From Roseibacillus sp. (GTDB lineage Bacteria; Verrucomicrobiota; Verrucomicrobiia; Verrucomicrobiales; Akkermansiaceae): a DNA stretch of 64,000 nucleotides. Positions 1 through 7,978 of this stretch are shown here, in pieces. The stretch's first letter is position 1; each line of letters opens with the position of its first letter. The stretch covers positions 98,633 through 162,632 of the forward strand of contig JAKVCR010000016.1 in NCBI GenBank assembly GCA_022448985.1, read 5' to 3'. Position numbers and translations under genes: made by a program. The notes beneath the pieces are model-generated. The model saw only the letters and a list, made by a program, of their open reading frames with translations, ran no database searches and was not told the origin of the DNA.

Positions 1-1098
1 CACCTCCACATCGGTCGCGTCTCAAAGAATGCCTTCAGCGCCGTCAAGGTGGATGTCCATGTCCACGACGACGCCCCGGAGCGCCATCTTGCCGACATCC
101 GCAAGGTGGTGGAGGACAGCGATCTCTCTGATCATGTGAAGGAACGCGCGATCCGCATCTTCACCCGCATCTGCGAGGCAGAGGCGGCAATCCATGATTC
201 CACGGTCGACAAGGTCCACCTCCACGAAGTGGGCGGGGTCGATGCCATCGTTGATGTCTGCGGCACCCTTGCCGGTCTGGAAGCTCTCGGGATTGAACAG
301 GTCCAGGTTTCGCCCTTTCCCCTGGGCCGCGGGTTCGTGACAGGAGCCCACGGCCAGATTCCCCTGCCAGCCCCCGCCGCCCTCGCCCTCATGAAAGGCT
401 GTCCGGTTGCAGGCACCCGCATTGATGCCGAACTGGTCACCCCCACCGGGGCCGCCATTCTCTCGGAAGTGGCTGACAGCTTCGGGCCCATTCCCGCCCT
501 GGCCCTCGATGCGATCGGATACGGCGCAGGCAGCAACGATCTCGAGATCCCCAACGTCCTGCGTCTCATCCTCGGGGATGCGATGGGCACCTCTGGACTC
601 CTCACCGAGACCCTCATACAACTGGAAACCAACCTCGACGATGAATCGCCGGAACTCGTGGGCCACCTCGCGGGCCACCTGATGGAAACTGGGGCGCTCG
701 ACGTTTCCGTCATTCCGGCCCAGATGAAAAAGGGCCGCCCCGGAGTCCTGCTCCAGGTCCTCGCCAAGCCCCAGCATGCTGATGCGCTTGAGCATCTCCT
801 CTTCCACGAGAGTTCCACCCTCGGGGTGCGCCGCCAGGAAGTCCAACGGGACTCCCTTCCCCGCCGGAGCGAGGCCCTCGACACCAAGTTTGGCAAGATC
901 CGGGTCAAGATCGCCACTCTTCCGGGAGGGCAGTCCCGCGTCACCCCGGAGTACGACGACTGCCGGGAGGCTGCCGGCAAGAGCGGAACCCCGCTCCGGG
1001 AAATTTACGATCAGGTCAGACATGAAGCTGCCCACGCCCTGAATCTCCCTCACTCCCACGGGCATGATCCTTCCCATGATCACGACCATCACCACTAG
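1..1098 (+). CDS. larC: LarC, nickel-pincer cofactor synthesis protein (5' partial)
   Basis: The frame is open from base 1, so the track's GTG at 49 is internal and the true start lies upstream of the window. LarC is the CTP-dependent cyclometallase that inserts nickel into the pyridinium bis-thiocarboxylate nucleotide used by lactate racemase-type enzymes. The family signature HLHEVGGVDAIVDV and the following segment PFPLGRGFVTGAHG are present. The C-terminal domain runs uninterrupted in the same frame, so the frameshift-decoded LarC1/LarC2 split known in Lactobacillus is not seen here. The tail is His-rich (SHGHDPSHDHDHHH), a plausible nickel-binding extension. No larB or larE is visible downstream; they may lie upstream of the window. 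Family assignment is firm, the actual client enzyme is unknown. Confidence 0.93.
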   Translation, partial: HLHIGRVSKNAFSAVKVDVHVHDDAPERHLADIRKVVEDSDLSDHVKERAIRIFTRICEAEAAIHDSTVDKVHLHEVGGVDAIVDVCGTLAGLEALGIEQVQVSPFPLGRGFVTGAHGQIPLPAPAALALMKGCPVAGTRIDAELVTPTGAAILSEVADSFGPIPALALDAIGYGAGSNDLEIPNVLRLILGDAMGTSGLLTETLIQLETNLDDESPELVGHLAGHLMETGALDVSVIPAQMKKGRPGVLLQVLAKPQHADALEHLLFHESSTLGVRRQEVQRDSLPRRSEALDTKFGKIRVKIATLPGGQSRVTPEYDDCREAAGKSGTPLREIYDQVRHEAAHALNLPHSHGHDPSHDHDHHH

Positions 1099-1181
1099 GG
1101 CCTGAGGTTGAGGGTTCAAGGAGGCCGTTCCGCTGTTCCATTTTCCCGTTTCCTCCCCCCTGTCGCGGTGTAGCATCAGGC

Positions 1182-1550
1182 GTGCTCCAGATCGTATTCA
1201 ACGAGATCAGTGCGGCCGAGATCTCCCGGCTCGGCACCCTGGAACAACTTGAACTCCTCGACGAGTTTCAGGTGAGCGAGGACGACCTTGCCCACCTGGG
1301 GGATGAGCGCTTCGGCAGGATTGAGAGGGATGGCAAGACGCTCTACCGGTTCCGCTCCCGTGACTGGCGCTTTTACTTCGAAGTGCTCGACGACCATGTG
1401 AAAGTCCACCGCGTCCTCCACAAGAACACCTTTCAGGACTTCATCTTCCGCTCCAAACTCCCCTTCGGTGCGGAAGACGAGGAACTCGCGCAATCCAAGC
1501 AGTTCTGGCGCCTCATCGACGAAGGACGCAATGCAAGACCGAGCGCCTGA
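1182..1550 (+). CDS. RelE/ParE-like 'cytotoxic translational repressor' family protein
   Basis: This 122-residue protein starts at GTG and has the RelE/ParE toxin fold pattern: an N-terminal Asp/Glu-rich helix, then beta strands FGRIERDGKTLYRFR and WRFYFEV, a basic patch, and a C-terminal helix. RelE-superfamily toxins cleave mRNA in the ribosome or poison gyrase. Here, though, no antitoxin ORF lies on either side (larC upstream, an opposite-strand TPR gene downstream), and the C-terminus is longer than in typical 85-100 residue toxins. The function is therefore uncertain: it may be a domesticated solitary family member rather than a working toxin. I could not see catalytic residues that settle this. 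Confidence 0.65.
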   Translation: MLQIVFNEISAAEISRLGTLEQLELLDEFQVSEDDLAHLGDERFGRIERDGKTLYRFRSRDWRFYFEVLDDHVKVHRVLHKNTFQDFIFRSKLPFGAEDEELAQSKQFWRLIDEGRNARPSA

Positions 1551-1619
1551 CGAAGGGCCCCGGCCTGAAAACAGAGCCCTGGACCCCAGTGCCTCGACCG
1601 CTGGAGGCGGGCGGGTACG

Positions 1620-2651
1620 TTAGCCTTCGTCCTTGGGCTTTTCGCCCTCTTCGTCCTTGGGCTTCTCCCCATCCTCGACCTTCTCTTCCGCATCGGCCTT
1701 CGGTTTGGGCTTGGCCTTCACCTTCGGCTTGTTGTCCTCCCGGTAGCGCAGGAAGAAGGCATGCTCGGCAGGCAACGGCTTGCCGCCACCGAGGGACTTT
1801 TTCCAGAGATCGCACATCGCAAGCCCCTCCTGCAGGAGAAAATACCCGGGGGAATTCGGATCCTCGTCCTCCGTGCCCCAGAGCTGGATGGCCAGCTTCA
1901 CCTCTTCGTTAGCCTTGATGATGCGAAGGCAGGCAAGGGCCGCCGACTGGGTGAGCTCTTCCGAAGCTGTGTAGTCCGCGGTGACCGCCCCATTGAAGGC
2001 GATAAGGGCATCAGTGTCCCGACCCAGGCCCTCAAGGGCGAGTCCATGGCAGTATTTGAGCTGGGCCAGGTGCTCCCCGATCCACTGCTTCTTTTCCATG
2101 ACTTCCGTGGCCAGGGCATCAAGGCGGGCCCAGCTCTTGGTGCGCACTGCATCCCAGACGGCATAGACTTCCAGCTGGTTGCGCTGGTGCTCACGGACCA
2201 AGGCCCCGAACTGATAGACGTCGAGTAGCTTCTTAAGCGTGTCCAAGTCAAATATCTTGCGGCAGGTTTCCAGCTCGTAGAACCCTGCCAGGGTCCCGTA
2301 GTTGCCCTCGAGATTGTCGAGCTTGTCGAAGGCTTCCTTGCATGCCGCGAACTTGTCACGCGCCCCCCGGTAGTCGCGACTCTCATAGAGCTCCATGGCC
2401 TCCTTGAAGATAGGAGGCTCGAAGAAGTAGACCGACTTCACCTCGGTCTGCCTGATCCGGCTCCGGTTCAAGCTCTGCGGGGTGGTCTTATACTCGATCT
2501 GGGTTGAGCTCGCGGCCGTAATCCACACCTTCATGACGTCGTCCTGCTTGTTCACCGGCTCGGTGTAGACGAGGAGAGCCAGAGCATCCGCGGCTGTGAG
2601 CCTGGCAAGGGAAGCTAAAAGGAAGATGGTCCCGAAAATCAGTTTTTTCAT
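1620..2651 (-). CDS. Exported helical-repeat (TPR-like) protein with charged C-terminal tail
   Basis: This is a 343-residue protein of unknown precise function. An N-terminal signal peptide (MKKLIFGTIFLLASLARLTAA) sends it across the inner membrane. A short beta-rich segment follows (about residues 25-75), then helical repeats resembling degenerate TPRs (about 80-260). The tail (about 305-343) is low-complexity and rich in Lys, Glu and Pro, with GEKPKDE repeated. It is the last gene of a minus-strand cluster with a 1000-residue TPR protein, two ExbD and one ExbB, separated from its upstream neighbour by about 40 bases, so it is probably a periplasmic partner of that energised complex. The start is the only ATG that gives a proper signal peptide. 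Confidence 0.75.
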   Translation of the reverse strand: MKKLIFGTIFLLASLARLTAADALALLVYTEPVNKQDDVMKVWITAASSTQIEYKTTPQSLNRSRIRQTEVKSVYFFEPPIFKEAMELYESRDYRGARDKFAACKEAFDKLDNLEGNYGTLAGFYELETCRKIFDLDTLKKLLDVYQFGALVREHQRNQLEVYAVWDAVRTKSWARLDALATEVMEKKQWIGEHLAQLKYCHGLALEGLGRDTDALIAFNGAVTADYTASEELTQSAALACLRIIKANEEVKLAIQLWGTEDEDPNSPGYFLLQEGLAMCDLWKKSLGGGKPLPAEHAFFLRYREDNKPKVKAKPKPKADAEEKVEDGEKPKDEEGEKPKDEG

Positions 2652-2690
2652 GGTTTCAGTCAGATTAAGCGTTCAGCGGTCAACAAGAGC

Positions 2691-5600
2691 CTATCTCCCC
2701 TCTTCCTCCTCCACGATCTTGGTAACCGAACTATGGTCCTCATACTGCTGGACAAGCTCTTGCACCTGCTCCCAGAGCTTCTTTTCCTCGTCCTTCATCT
2801 GCTTGAGAAGGTGCTTCGTGGAACTATGGAACGTGTAACCGATTTCATACGCCTGCTGGTGATCGTCCCCGGCATTGCGCTCCCATACCAGTTCCATGAC
2901 CCGCTTCATGGAAGGGGCCGAGACCCTGATAAGGCCGGTGTAGCTGGCCCACGTCTTGTTGTAGGATGAGATCGCGTCTTCCCGCATCCCGCGTTTGTCA
3001 TAGGACTGGGACAGTAAAAACGAGACCTCGGCCGCATAGCGGCGATAGCCTTCGGTGGTGAGGTATTCCTTGGAGCGGGTGGTCACGTCTTCCCAGTCGC
3101 CCTTGGCCGCCAGGATGGTGACAATCCGGTAGAGAGCCCGCTCCTGCTGTTTCTTCTGCGGAGCGTTCTTGAAGACATGCTCCAGGCTCTCCACCGCCTT
3201 GAGCTTCTCGGTCGGGCTCTGGGAGCTCCCGAGGATGTCCGCCAATCCGAAATTGGCATTAAACCGGTAGGACTGGTCTTCGCGACCCACCACTGCGTTG
3301 TAGTAGGACAGCGCCGCCCGGGGTGTCCCGGTTCTTTCCCGCAGGTAGTCACCGAGGCGCACGAGCACATAGTTGGTAAGCTGGGCGGGCTGAAACTCAT
3401 TCTTCAGGTCGCGGAAAAGGACGCCGACCATGGCATCCGCAAGACGCTTGTCAGCGGGATTCTCCTCCTTGTCGGCCTTCTTGCTCTTCTCCTCAAACAC
3501 CGTGATGAGCGCAATCCGCAGGAGAGCCTGGGCTTCCTTGTTGCCGGAGTCGATTCCGGGGAAGTTGTAATAGTGCTCCTTGAGCTCGTCCTCGTTGTGG
3601 TTCTCCAGATAGGCCCGGGTGTAGGAATTGATGGCCTCCTCCAGCCCAAAGGCCCCGGCCACCGCGGCAAGCTCTGCAATCACTCCCTGCAGCCGCTCAA
3701 GGGCTTCCTCTTCGCGACCCACCACCGTGAGGGGATGGACCCCGGCCACCGCGGTCTGCGCCTTGTAGGGCGAGGCCGATCCGTGATCCTTCCAGAACTC
3801 GTCGTAATAGGGAACGGCGTCCTCCACCCGCGGGTTCTCCGCCTTCCCCCGCTTTTCCTGCCCGAGCAGTCCGACGAGGTAGAAGAGGGATTCCCCTACC
3901 ACGATGGTATTTTCACGGCGCTTGGCGAGTTCCATCGCCTTCTTGTAGTAGTCCTCCGCCGGATCCCACTCTTCCTGCGTCTGAAAGACGTTGCCCTTCA
4001 GGTTGAACGCCATGTCCATGATATCGCTGTTGGGAAACTCGCTCTCGAGACGATTGAGCTTTACGAGGGCAGGATCGAGCTCGTCCTCGGCAAAGTGGCA
4101 GTTGGCCCGGTCATACAGCGCAAAGGGGAGGTAGATATTCTTGCCCGGATCCGGATACTTGGAGAGAAAGACGTCGAGAAGTTCGGCGGCCTTGGCCCAG
4201 TACTGGAGCCGGGAGAGGTTCGACCCCTGGAAGTAGAGCGCCGCCATGCGAAACTGGCTCTTCTCATACATCTCCACGTGCTCGTCGAGAAACTTGCGGG
4301 CCGTGTCATACTGTCCCGTGTAATAGTAACTGCCGCCGAGAACATGAAGGCAGATGTCGTGCTGCTTGGAGGGCGCGGGCAGCTTGGGCAGCATGATCGT
4401 GGCCACCTCAATGCACTTCTCGTACTCCCCTTCCATGAAAAGGCTGGTCAGCATCATGCTGCGCACCGACTCCACATGCTTGCTGTCGGGGAAGTCCTTA
4501 AGGAAAAGGCTCCCGTATTTCTCGGTCACCAGTACCTCCCCGATAATGGCGGAGGTCCGGACCAGGTTATAGAGGTACTCCTCGCGCTTCTTGGACTTGT
4601 TGTAGTAGAGTTCCAGCTGCTCATAAGCGGCGAAAGCGCCTCGAACGTTCTTATATTGTTCGTGAATGTAGGCCGTGGCCGCAGTGGCGATCACCTCGTG
4701 AGGATCCCCCGAGCGCCACTGATTGTTCAGCTCCTCAAGGTCGGCCTCAAGAATCTCCTTATGGATCTGGCGGTTGCTTTGCGGCGGGTCCTGGAACTGG
4801 CGCTCGACAATGCCGATCTGGGCCAGGCGGGCCTTGATGTCGTCGATAGAGGCCTTGGTGCTGGGCACAAGGGCATAGAGCTCAAAGGCGGAACGTTCCA
4901 TTTCAGCATCCAGGGCATCGGCCGCCAGCTTCATAAATACCGGGGCGAAACTGTGCATCTTGAAGGGTTCGAGCTTGATGTCGGCCCGGTTCTTCCCGAG
5001 GAAGTCCATCAGGGCCTGCTCATTCTGCTTCTCGATAACCGCTTCCACCAGGGCCTGGAATCCCACCATGATTCCCTCGTCGGGCGTGGGGAAGGTTTCC
5101 TTGTTATCGATCGCTATTTCAAGGTTCTCAATTCCACCGGGAACCTGGAAAAGCTTGAAGTGCGCCATCGCCATGTTCACGTAAAAGGCGCCCCTCTGGT
5201 AGGTGTCCCGCTTTTTATCACGCTCCTGCAGGAATTTCTTGTACATCTTGATGGCAACCTCCCACTCCTGCGCGCCGATGGCAGCGTCCCCCCACTTGAG
5301 AAGGGACTTCTTGTGATAGTGGTTGAAGCTCCCCTGAGTAGCACCGTCCAAGCCCGCCCCCCCGGCATTCTTATTGGGATACTTGGTATAGCACATCTTG
5401 AAGGACTCCATCGCCGCCTCCCACTGCCTGAGCTTCAGCTCGCAGTAGCCCTTATGGTACCAGAACCAGCCGAACTTCGGACCAAAGAGCGTCTTGGCTC
5501 GGCCGTCGTACTGGGCCACGGCCTTGGCGAGAATTGCATGGGCCTTGGCCCATTCCTTGGCGCGCATGGCGGTAAGCGAATTGGACCAGGCCGTATCGAT

Positions 5601-5693
5601 CCCTCCCTGGGCAGACGACTTATCTGGCACGCAGACCGCGCAGAAAAGGGCCAGAAGCCCGCATAGCATTCGGTTCTTGGTGAATTGAATCAT
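2691..5693 (-). CDS. Large exported TPR protein of an Exb/Tol-type cluster
   Basis: I moved the start from 5759 to the ATG at 5693, because from there the protein begins with a signal peptide (MIQFTKNRMLCGLLALFCAV, likely cut after SSAQ). The remaining ~975 residues are almost entirely alpha-helical hairpins of TPR type. Typical pieces such as GAYEQL-like, YYTGQYDTARKFL and FPNSDIMDMAFNLKGNVF recur, as in YbgF/CpoB and BamD outer-membrane assembly proteins. The gene is directly downstream of exbD and close to a second TPR-like gene. In this setting the protein is likely a periplasmic scaffold that receives motion or energy from the ExbB/ExbD motor. Its exact job is not established. It is much longer than CpoB, so it is not a simple orthologue. 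Confidence 0.85.
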   Translation of the reverse strand: MIQFTKNRMLCGLLALFCAVCVPDKSSAQGGIDTAWSNSLTAMRAKEWAKAHAILAKAVAQYDGRAKTLFGPKFGWFWYHKGYCELKLRQWEAAMESFKMCYTKYPNKNAGGAGLDGATQGSFNHYHKKSLLKWGDAAIGAQEWEVAIKMYKKFLQERDKKRDTYQRGAFYVNMAMAHFKLFQVPGGIENLEIAIDNKETFPTPDEGIMVGFQALVEAVIEKQNEQALMDFLGKNRADIKLEPFKMHSFAPVFMKLAADALDAEMERSAFELYALVPSTKASIDDIKARLAQIGIVERQFQDPPQSNRQIHKEILEADLEELNNQWRSGDPHEVIATAATAYIHEQYKNVRGAFAAYEQLELYYNKSKKREEYLYNLVRTSAIIGEVLVTEKYGSLFLKDFPDSKHVESVRSMMLTSLFMEGEYEKCIEVATIMLPKLPAPSKQHDICLHVLGGSYYYTGQYDTARKFLDEHVEMYEKSQFRMAALYFQGSNLSRLQYWAKAAELLDVFLSKYPDPGKNIYLPFALYDRANCHFAEDELDPALVKLNRLESEFPNSDIMDMAFNLKGNVFQTQEEWDPAEDYYKKAMELAKRRENTIVVGESLFYLVGLLGQEKRGKAENPRVEDAVPYYDEFWKDHGSASPYKAQTAVAGVHPLTVVGREEEALERLQGVIAELAAVAGAFGLEEAINSYTRAYLENHNEDELKEHYYNFPGIDSGNKEAQALLRIALITVFEEKSKKADKEENPADKRLADAMVGVLFRDLKNEFQPAQLTNYVLVRLGDYLRERTGTPRAALSYYNAVVGREDQSYRFNANFGLADILGSSQSPTEKLKAVESLEHVFKNAPQKKQQERALYRIVTILAAKGDWEDVTTRSKEYLTTEGYRRYAAEVSFLLSQSYDKRGMREDAISSYNKTWASYTGLIRVSAPSMKRVMELVWERNAGDDHQQAYEIGYTFHSSTKHLLKQMKDEEKKLWEQVQELVQQYEDHSSVTKIVEEEEGR

Positions 5694-5845
5694 GACAAAG
5701 GAATTTCTAATATGGGTTGATCTTCTCTCAAAAACAGAGCCGCCCGGCAAGAACACCAACGCACGTGCTTGGTTTTTCTTAGATCCTGCCCCGGGAATCC
5801 ATCAGAAAATCGCTGTATGGCAGCGAAGAAGGACGGGGCTATAAC

Positions 5846-6331
5846 CTATTTGTTCTGCTCATCCTGAGCCACCAGGTCAGTAAAGGTGACTGTAGTAATC
5901 TTATGCTTGGCGAGGTGGTTGAGCACATCGGACACCACCTGCTGCTCAGCCTCGGCCTCGACGTAAACCTGAACCAGGGGCTTGTTGTTTCCCGCCTTGG
6001 CTGCCGCGGCATAGATCTCAAGGCGCTGGTCGAGAAGCGGAAGGGTCCGCTCGGTCCCCTGCGCTTCGGTATCGAGCAACTCCTGGGCCGCTCCCACGTT
6101 CGCGTAGATTTCCCCCCCTTGGCTGATCTTGATGAAAAACGGCTGGATATCCGGCTGGGCCTCCGAAGGGGCTGCGGAGGGCAGGGCCATGCTGTTATCC
6201 CGTTCCTTCTGCTTAATGGTAGTCGTCACCAGGAAATAGATGAGAAGTAAGAAACAGATATCAATGAGCGGAGAGATGCTCAACTCGGGCTCGTCCTCCT
6301 CGAGGTTCTCGGCGCGGCGATGTCTTGCCAT
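5846..6331 (-). CDS. exbD: ExbD/TolR-type biopolymer transport protein (second copy)
   Basis: This 161-residue inner-membrane protein carries the classic ExbD/TolR layout: a short cytoplasmic N-terminus, one transmembrane helix (about residues 20-42) with the proton-channel aspartate in PLIDICFLLLIYFL (Asp24), and a periplasmic domain ending in VSDVLNHLAKHKITTVTF. It pairs with ExbB to convert proton motive force into motion of a periplasmic partner. It lies about 20 bases after the first exbD and 150 bases before the large TPR gene, so the four genes probably form one operon. The copy differs from the first ExbD in its periplasmic domain, which suggests a heteromeric ExbD pair rather than a recent duplication. 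Confidence 0.93.
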   Translation of the reverse strand: MARHRRAENLEEDEPELSISPLIDICFLLLIYFLVTTTIKQKERDNSMALPSAAPSEAQPDIQPFFIKISQGGEIYANVGAAQELLDTEAQGTERTLPLLDQRLEIYAAAAKAGNNKPLVQVYVEAEAEQQVVSDVLNHLAKHKITTVTFTDLVAQDEQNK

Positions 6332-6353
6332 GGGTTCGGATCTCCTTGCTACA

Positions 6354-6824
6354 CTAACTCTTGCGGGACCAGAGGCTCACGAAAATGACCTCGTTTACTC
6401 CCGCGGCTGCGGCCGCGCGAATAACCCGGCGAACATAGGTGAAGTGAACCTTGCCATCTGCCCTGAGGTGCAGACGGGCCGTCTGGCCCTTGAGATCCCA
6501 CTTCTCCTTTTCCTTCTTGATGAAATCCACCAGATCCTCGTCGTCAACGAAGATCTCCTTGCCATCCGCTCTTCGGAAACGGCCCTCCCCGGCGTGCTCA
6601 TCGCTGTAAACGTTGACCACGATACGACCCATCTTGTCGTTCTGCTTCTCCGAGTAACGCGCAATCGGCACCTGCACCCTCTTATCCATCTCCACGATAA
6701 TGAGGGTAGCGTTGACGATAAAGAAGATCAGCAGGAGGAATACCATGTCGATCATGGGCGACATGTCGACCTTTGTATCATCGTCCTGCTCCTGCTGGAC
6801 TGCGCGCAGTTTCGTAGAGGCCAT
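6354..6824 (-). CDS. exbD: ExbD/TolR-type biopolymer transport protein (first copy)
   Basis: This 156-residue protein has the ExbD signature VDMSPMIDMVFLLLIFFIV, with the conserved membrane aspartate at residue 26, followed by a periplasmic domain. That domain contains an unusual charged insert (ADGKEIFVDDEDLVDFIKKEKEKW) before the typical C-terminal VRRVIRAAAAAGVNEVIFV. It forms the proton channel with ExbB. The gene sits about 50 bases downstream of exbB and 22 bases upstream of the second exbD. ExbB-ExbD-ExbD-TPR arrangements are common in Verrucomicrobiota and Planctomycetota. TonB is not encoded here, so the energised partner is probably the neighbouring TPR protein. Confidence 0.93.
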   Translation of the reverse strand: MASTKLRAVQQEQDDDTKVDMSPMIDMVFLLLIFFIVNATLIIVEMDKRVQVPIARYSEKQNDKMGRIVVNVYSDEHAGEGRFRRADGKEIFVDDEDLVDFIKKEKEKWDLKGQTARLHLRADGKVHFTYVRRVIRAAAAAGVNEVIFVSLWSRKS

Positions 6825-6871
6825 TGTTCGGACTGATTCGGTTGCCGGGAAACAGGGACTCCCCCGTCCTT

Positions 6872-7660
6872 TTAGACGGCAATCCCTTCCGGGATCTTAG
6901 CCAAATATGCGTCCTGATTAACGGTCTGGATGGAGGCGTTGATCAACTCCTCGGAGGTGTGGTGAGCTTCGGCCACCAGGTTATTGAGCCTGTTCTTGAA
7001 GTAGAAGTAGGCGATCAGCGAAGGGATGGCGGTAAGCAGACCCCAGAAGGTGGTGAGCAGCGCGATCTGGATATCGCCGGCCAACTCGGCAGGTTCAGCT
7101 GCGCCAGTGGCACTCAGCACCCCGAACGCGTTGACCATCCCGTAGACCGTCCCGAATAGTCCAAGCATGGGCGCGGCCTGTGCAATCAGGGCGATATAGT
7201 TAATCCACACCATGTTCTTACGGCTTTCATTGATGGTGAAATCCGCGACGGCATCCTCAACCCCATCCCGTCCGAGGTCCTCGGGCTTGGTCGCATCAAT
7301 GTTGGGAAGGGAGTAGGCAAGCATGCGTCCGACGTAACTCGGATGGGAAGCGGCGAGCTCAATGGCGGAGCGCACGCGACAGTTCATCATGTGGTCAAGC
7401 AGCGCTGCCTTGAGATCATCGGGACAGAACTTCGGCTTGGTGAGGTTGATGAAATTGAACACGCTCAGGGCGAGGAGGGCGATAATCGCAAGGGCGATCA
7501 AAATCATTGGCCAGCCTCCGCTGAGAACCCATTTTTCGAGAGCATTCATCTCCTTCCCCCCGGTATCGTCCTGCGCCAGAAGGGCGGGAGCCGAAACAAA
7601 GAGAGTAGCGAGCACTAGCGAAAAAACGCTGAGAAGACGTTTCTTGGTTGTATAGATCAT
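6872..7660 (-). CDS. exbB: ExbB/TolQ/MotA-family proton channel protein
   Basis: This 262-residue protein has an N-terminal signal-like segment ending near ALLAQDD, a feature of the longer ExbB variants. One transmembrane helix follows around residues 50-70, then a cytoplasmic domain, then two helices (about 150-180 and 205-235) carrying APMLGLFGTVYGMV and LLTTFWGLLTAIPS, the ExbB/TolQ family signature. It forms the pentameric stator around the ExbD helices and drives a periplasmic partner with proton motive force. It is the first gene of the minus-strand exbB-exbD-exbD-TPR-TPR cluster. The upstream 318-base gene-free stretch must hold its promoter, but I see only weak -35/-10 matches. Confidence 0.93.
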   Translation of the reverse strand: MIYTTKKRLLSVFSLVLATLFVSAPALLAQDDTGGKEMNALEKWVLSGGWPMILIALAIIALLALSVFNFINLTKPKFCPDDLKAALLDHMMNCRVRSAIELAASHPSYVGRMLAYSLPNIDATKPEDLGRDGVEDAVADFTINESRKNMVWINYIALIAQAAPMLGLFGTVYGMVNAFGVLSATGAAEPAELAGDIQIALLTTFWGLLTAIPSLIAYFYFKNRLNNLVAEAHHTSEELINASIQTVNQDAYLAKIPEGIAV

Positions 7661-7744
7661 GATTGATTCCGGATTCGTTGCGCGGGGCTATGAATAGGGG
7701 CGCGATTCTCTAAGGTGGAGGGAACGAGTAAAGGCTGGTTTTGA

Positions 7745-7764
7745 AAAAATTTGCCCTGCTCTGC
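7745..7764. repeat. Direct repeat copy A (AAAAATTTGCCCTGCTCTGC)
   Basis: This 20-base segment recurs at 7954-7975 with two single-base insertions (TTTG-CCC-TGC against TTTGGCCCCTGC). The copies are separated by about 190 bases and bracket most of the gene-free stretch downstream of nth. No terminal inverted repeats or transposase were seen. Confidence 0.55.
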
Positions 7765-7806
7765 CAAACTGGTTCTCCCCCCACCATAATCGGCGCTGAT
7801 AGGGCG

Positions 7807-7835
7807 AATCCCTGAAGATCAGGCCTTTAGGGATT
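7807..7835. repeat. Inverted repeat in gene-free stretch
   Basis: AATCCCTGAA and TTTAGGGATT can pair over 9 of 10 positions around a 9-base loop. It is about 145 bases downstream of the nth stop and about 150 bases upstream of exbB. It has no T-tract on either strand, so it is more likely an operator or a weak RNA hairpin than an intrinsic terminator. Confidence 0.35.
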
Positions 7836-7953
7836 ACCCGAATGAGTGGAACCAACGCGCGTAATCGTCTCCAGCCCTAAAATCCGATCCCCAGCCAACG
7901 ATCACAATCTCGCCTTCTATTACAGGGGCTGGAACACGGCATCTCCACCCTCC

Positions 7954-7975
7954 AAAAATTTGGCCCCTGCTCTGC
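7954..7975. repeat. Direct repeat copy B
   Basis: This is the second, slightly longer copy of the repeat at 7745-7764 (AAAAATTTGGCCCCTGCTCTGC). It lies a few bases beyond the stop codon of nth. The near identity over about 20 bases is unlikely to be chance in so short a region, but its meaning is unknown. Confidence 0.55.
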
Positions 7976-7978
7976 GGC

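Larger units (their letters stand above)
7661..7978. other. Gene-free stretch between exbB and nth, with repeats
   Basis: No convincing ORF is present in these 318 bases. It holds the promoter region of the exb cluster at its left end. It also contains an imperfect direct repeat of about 21 bases (7745-7764 and 7954-7975), an inverted repeat at 7807-7835 (AATCCCTGAA/TTTAGGGATT), and a loose inverted pair CCAGCCC (7871) with AGGGGCTGG (7924). The +strand ORF 7846-8094 in the track reads into nth antisense and has no protein-like character. It could be remnant DNA or simply a regulatory spacer. Confidence 0.5.

Noticed and set aside
22-1176. 384-residue - ORF antisense to larC
   Set aside because: Antisense to a clear LarC with family motifs; no signal or motif of its own.
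3177-5666. 829-residue + ORF antisense to the large TPR gene
   Set aside because: Antisense shadow of a GC-rich gene; no domain, skewed Arg/Leu/Gly content, no signal and no upstream neighbour.
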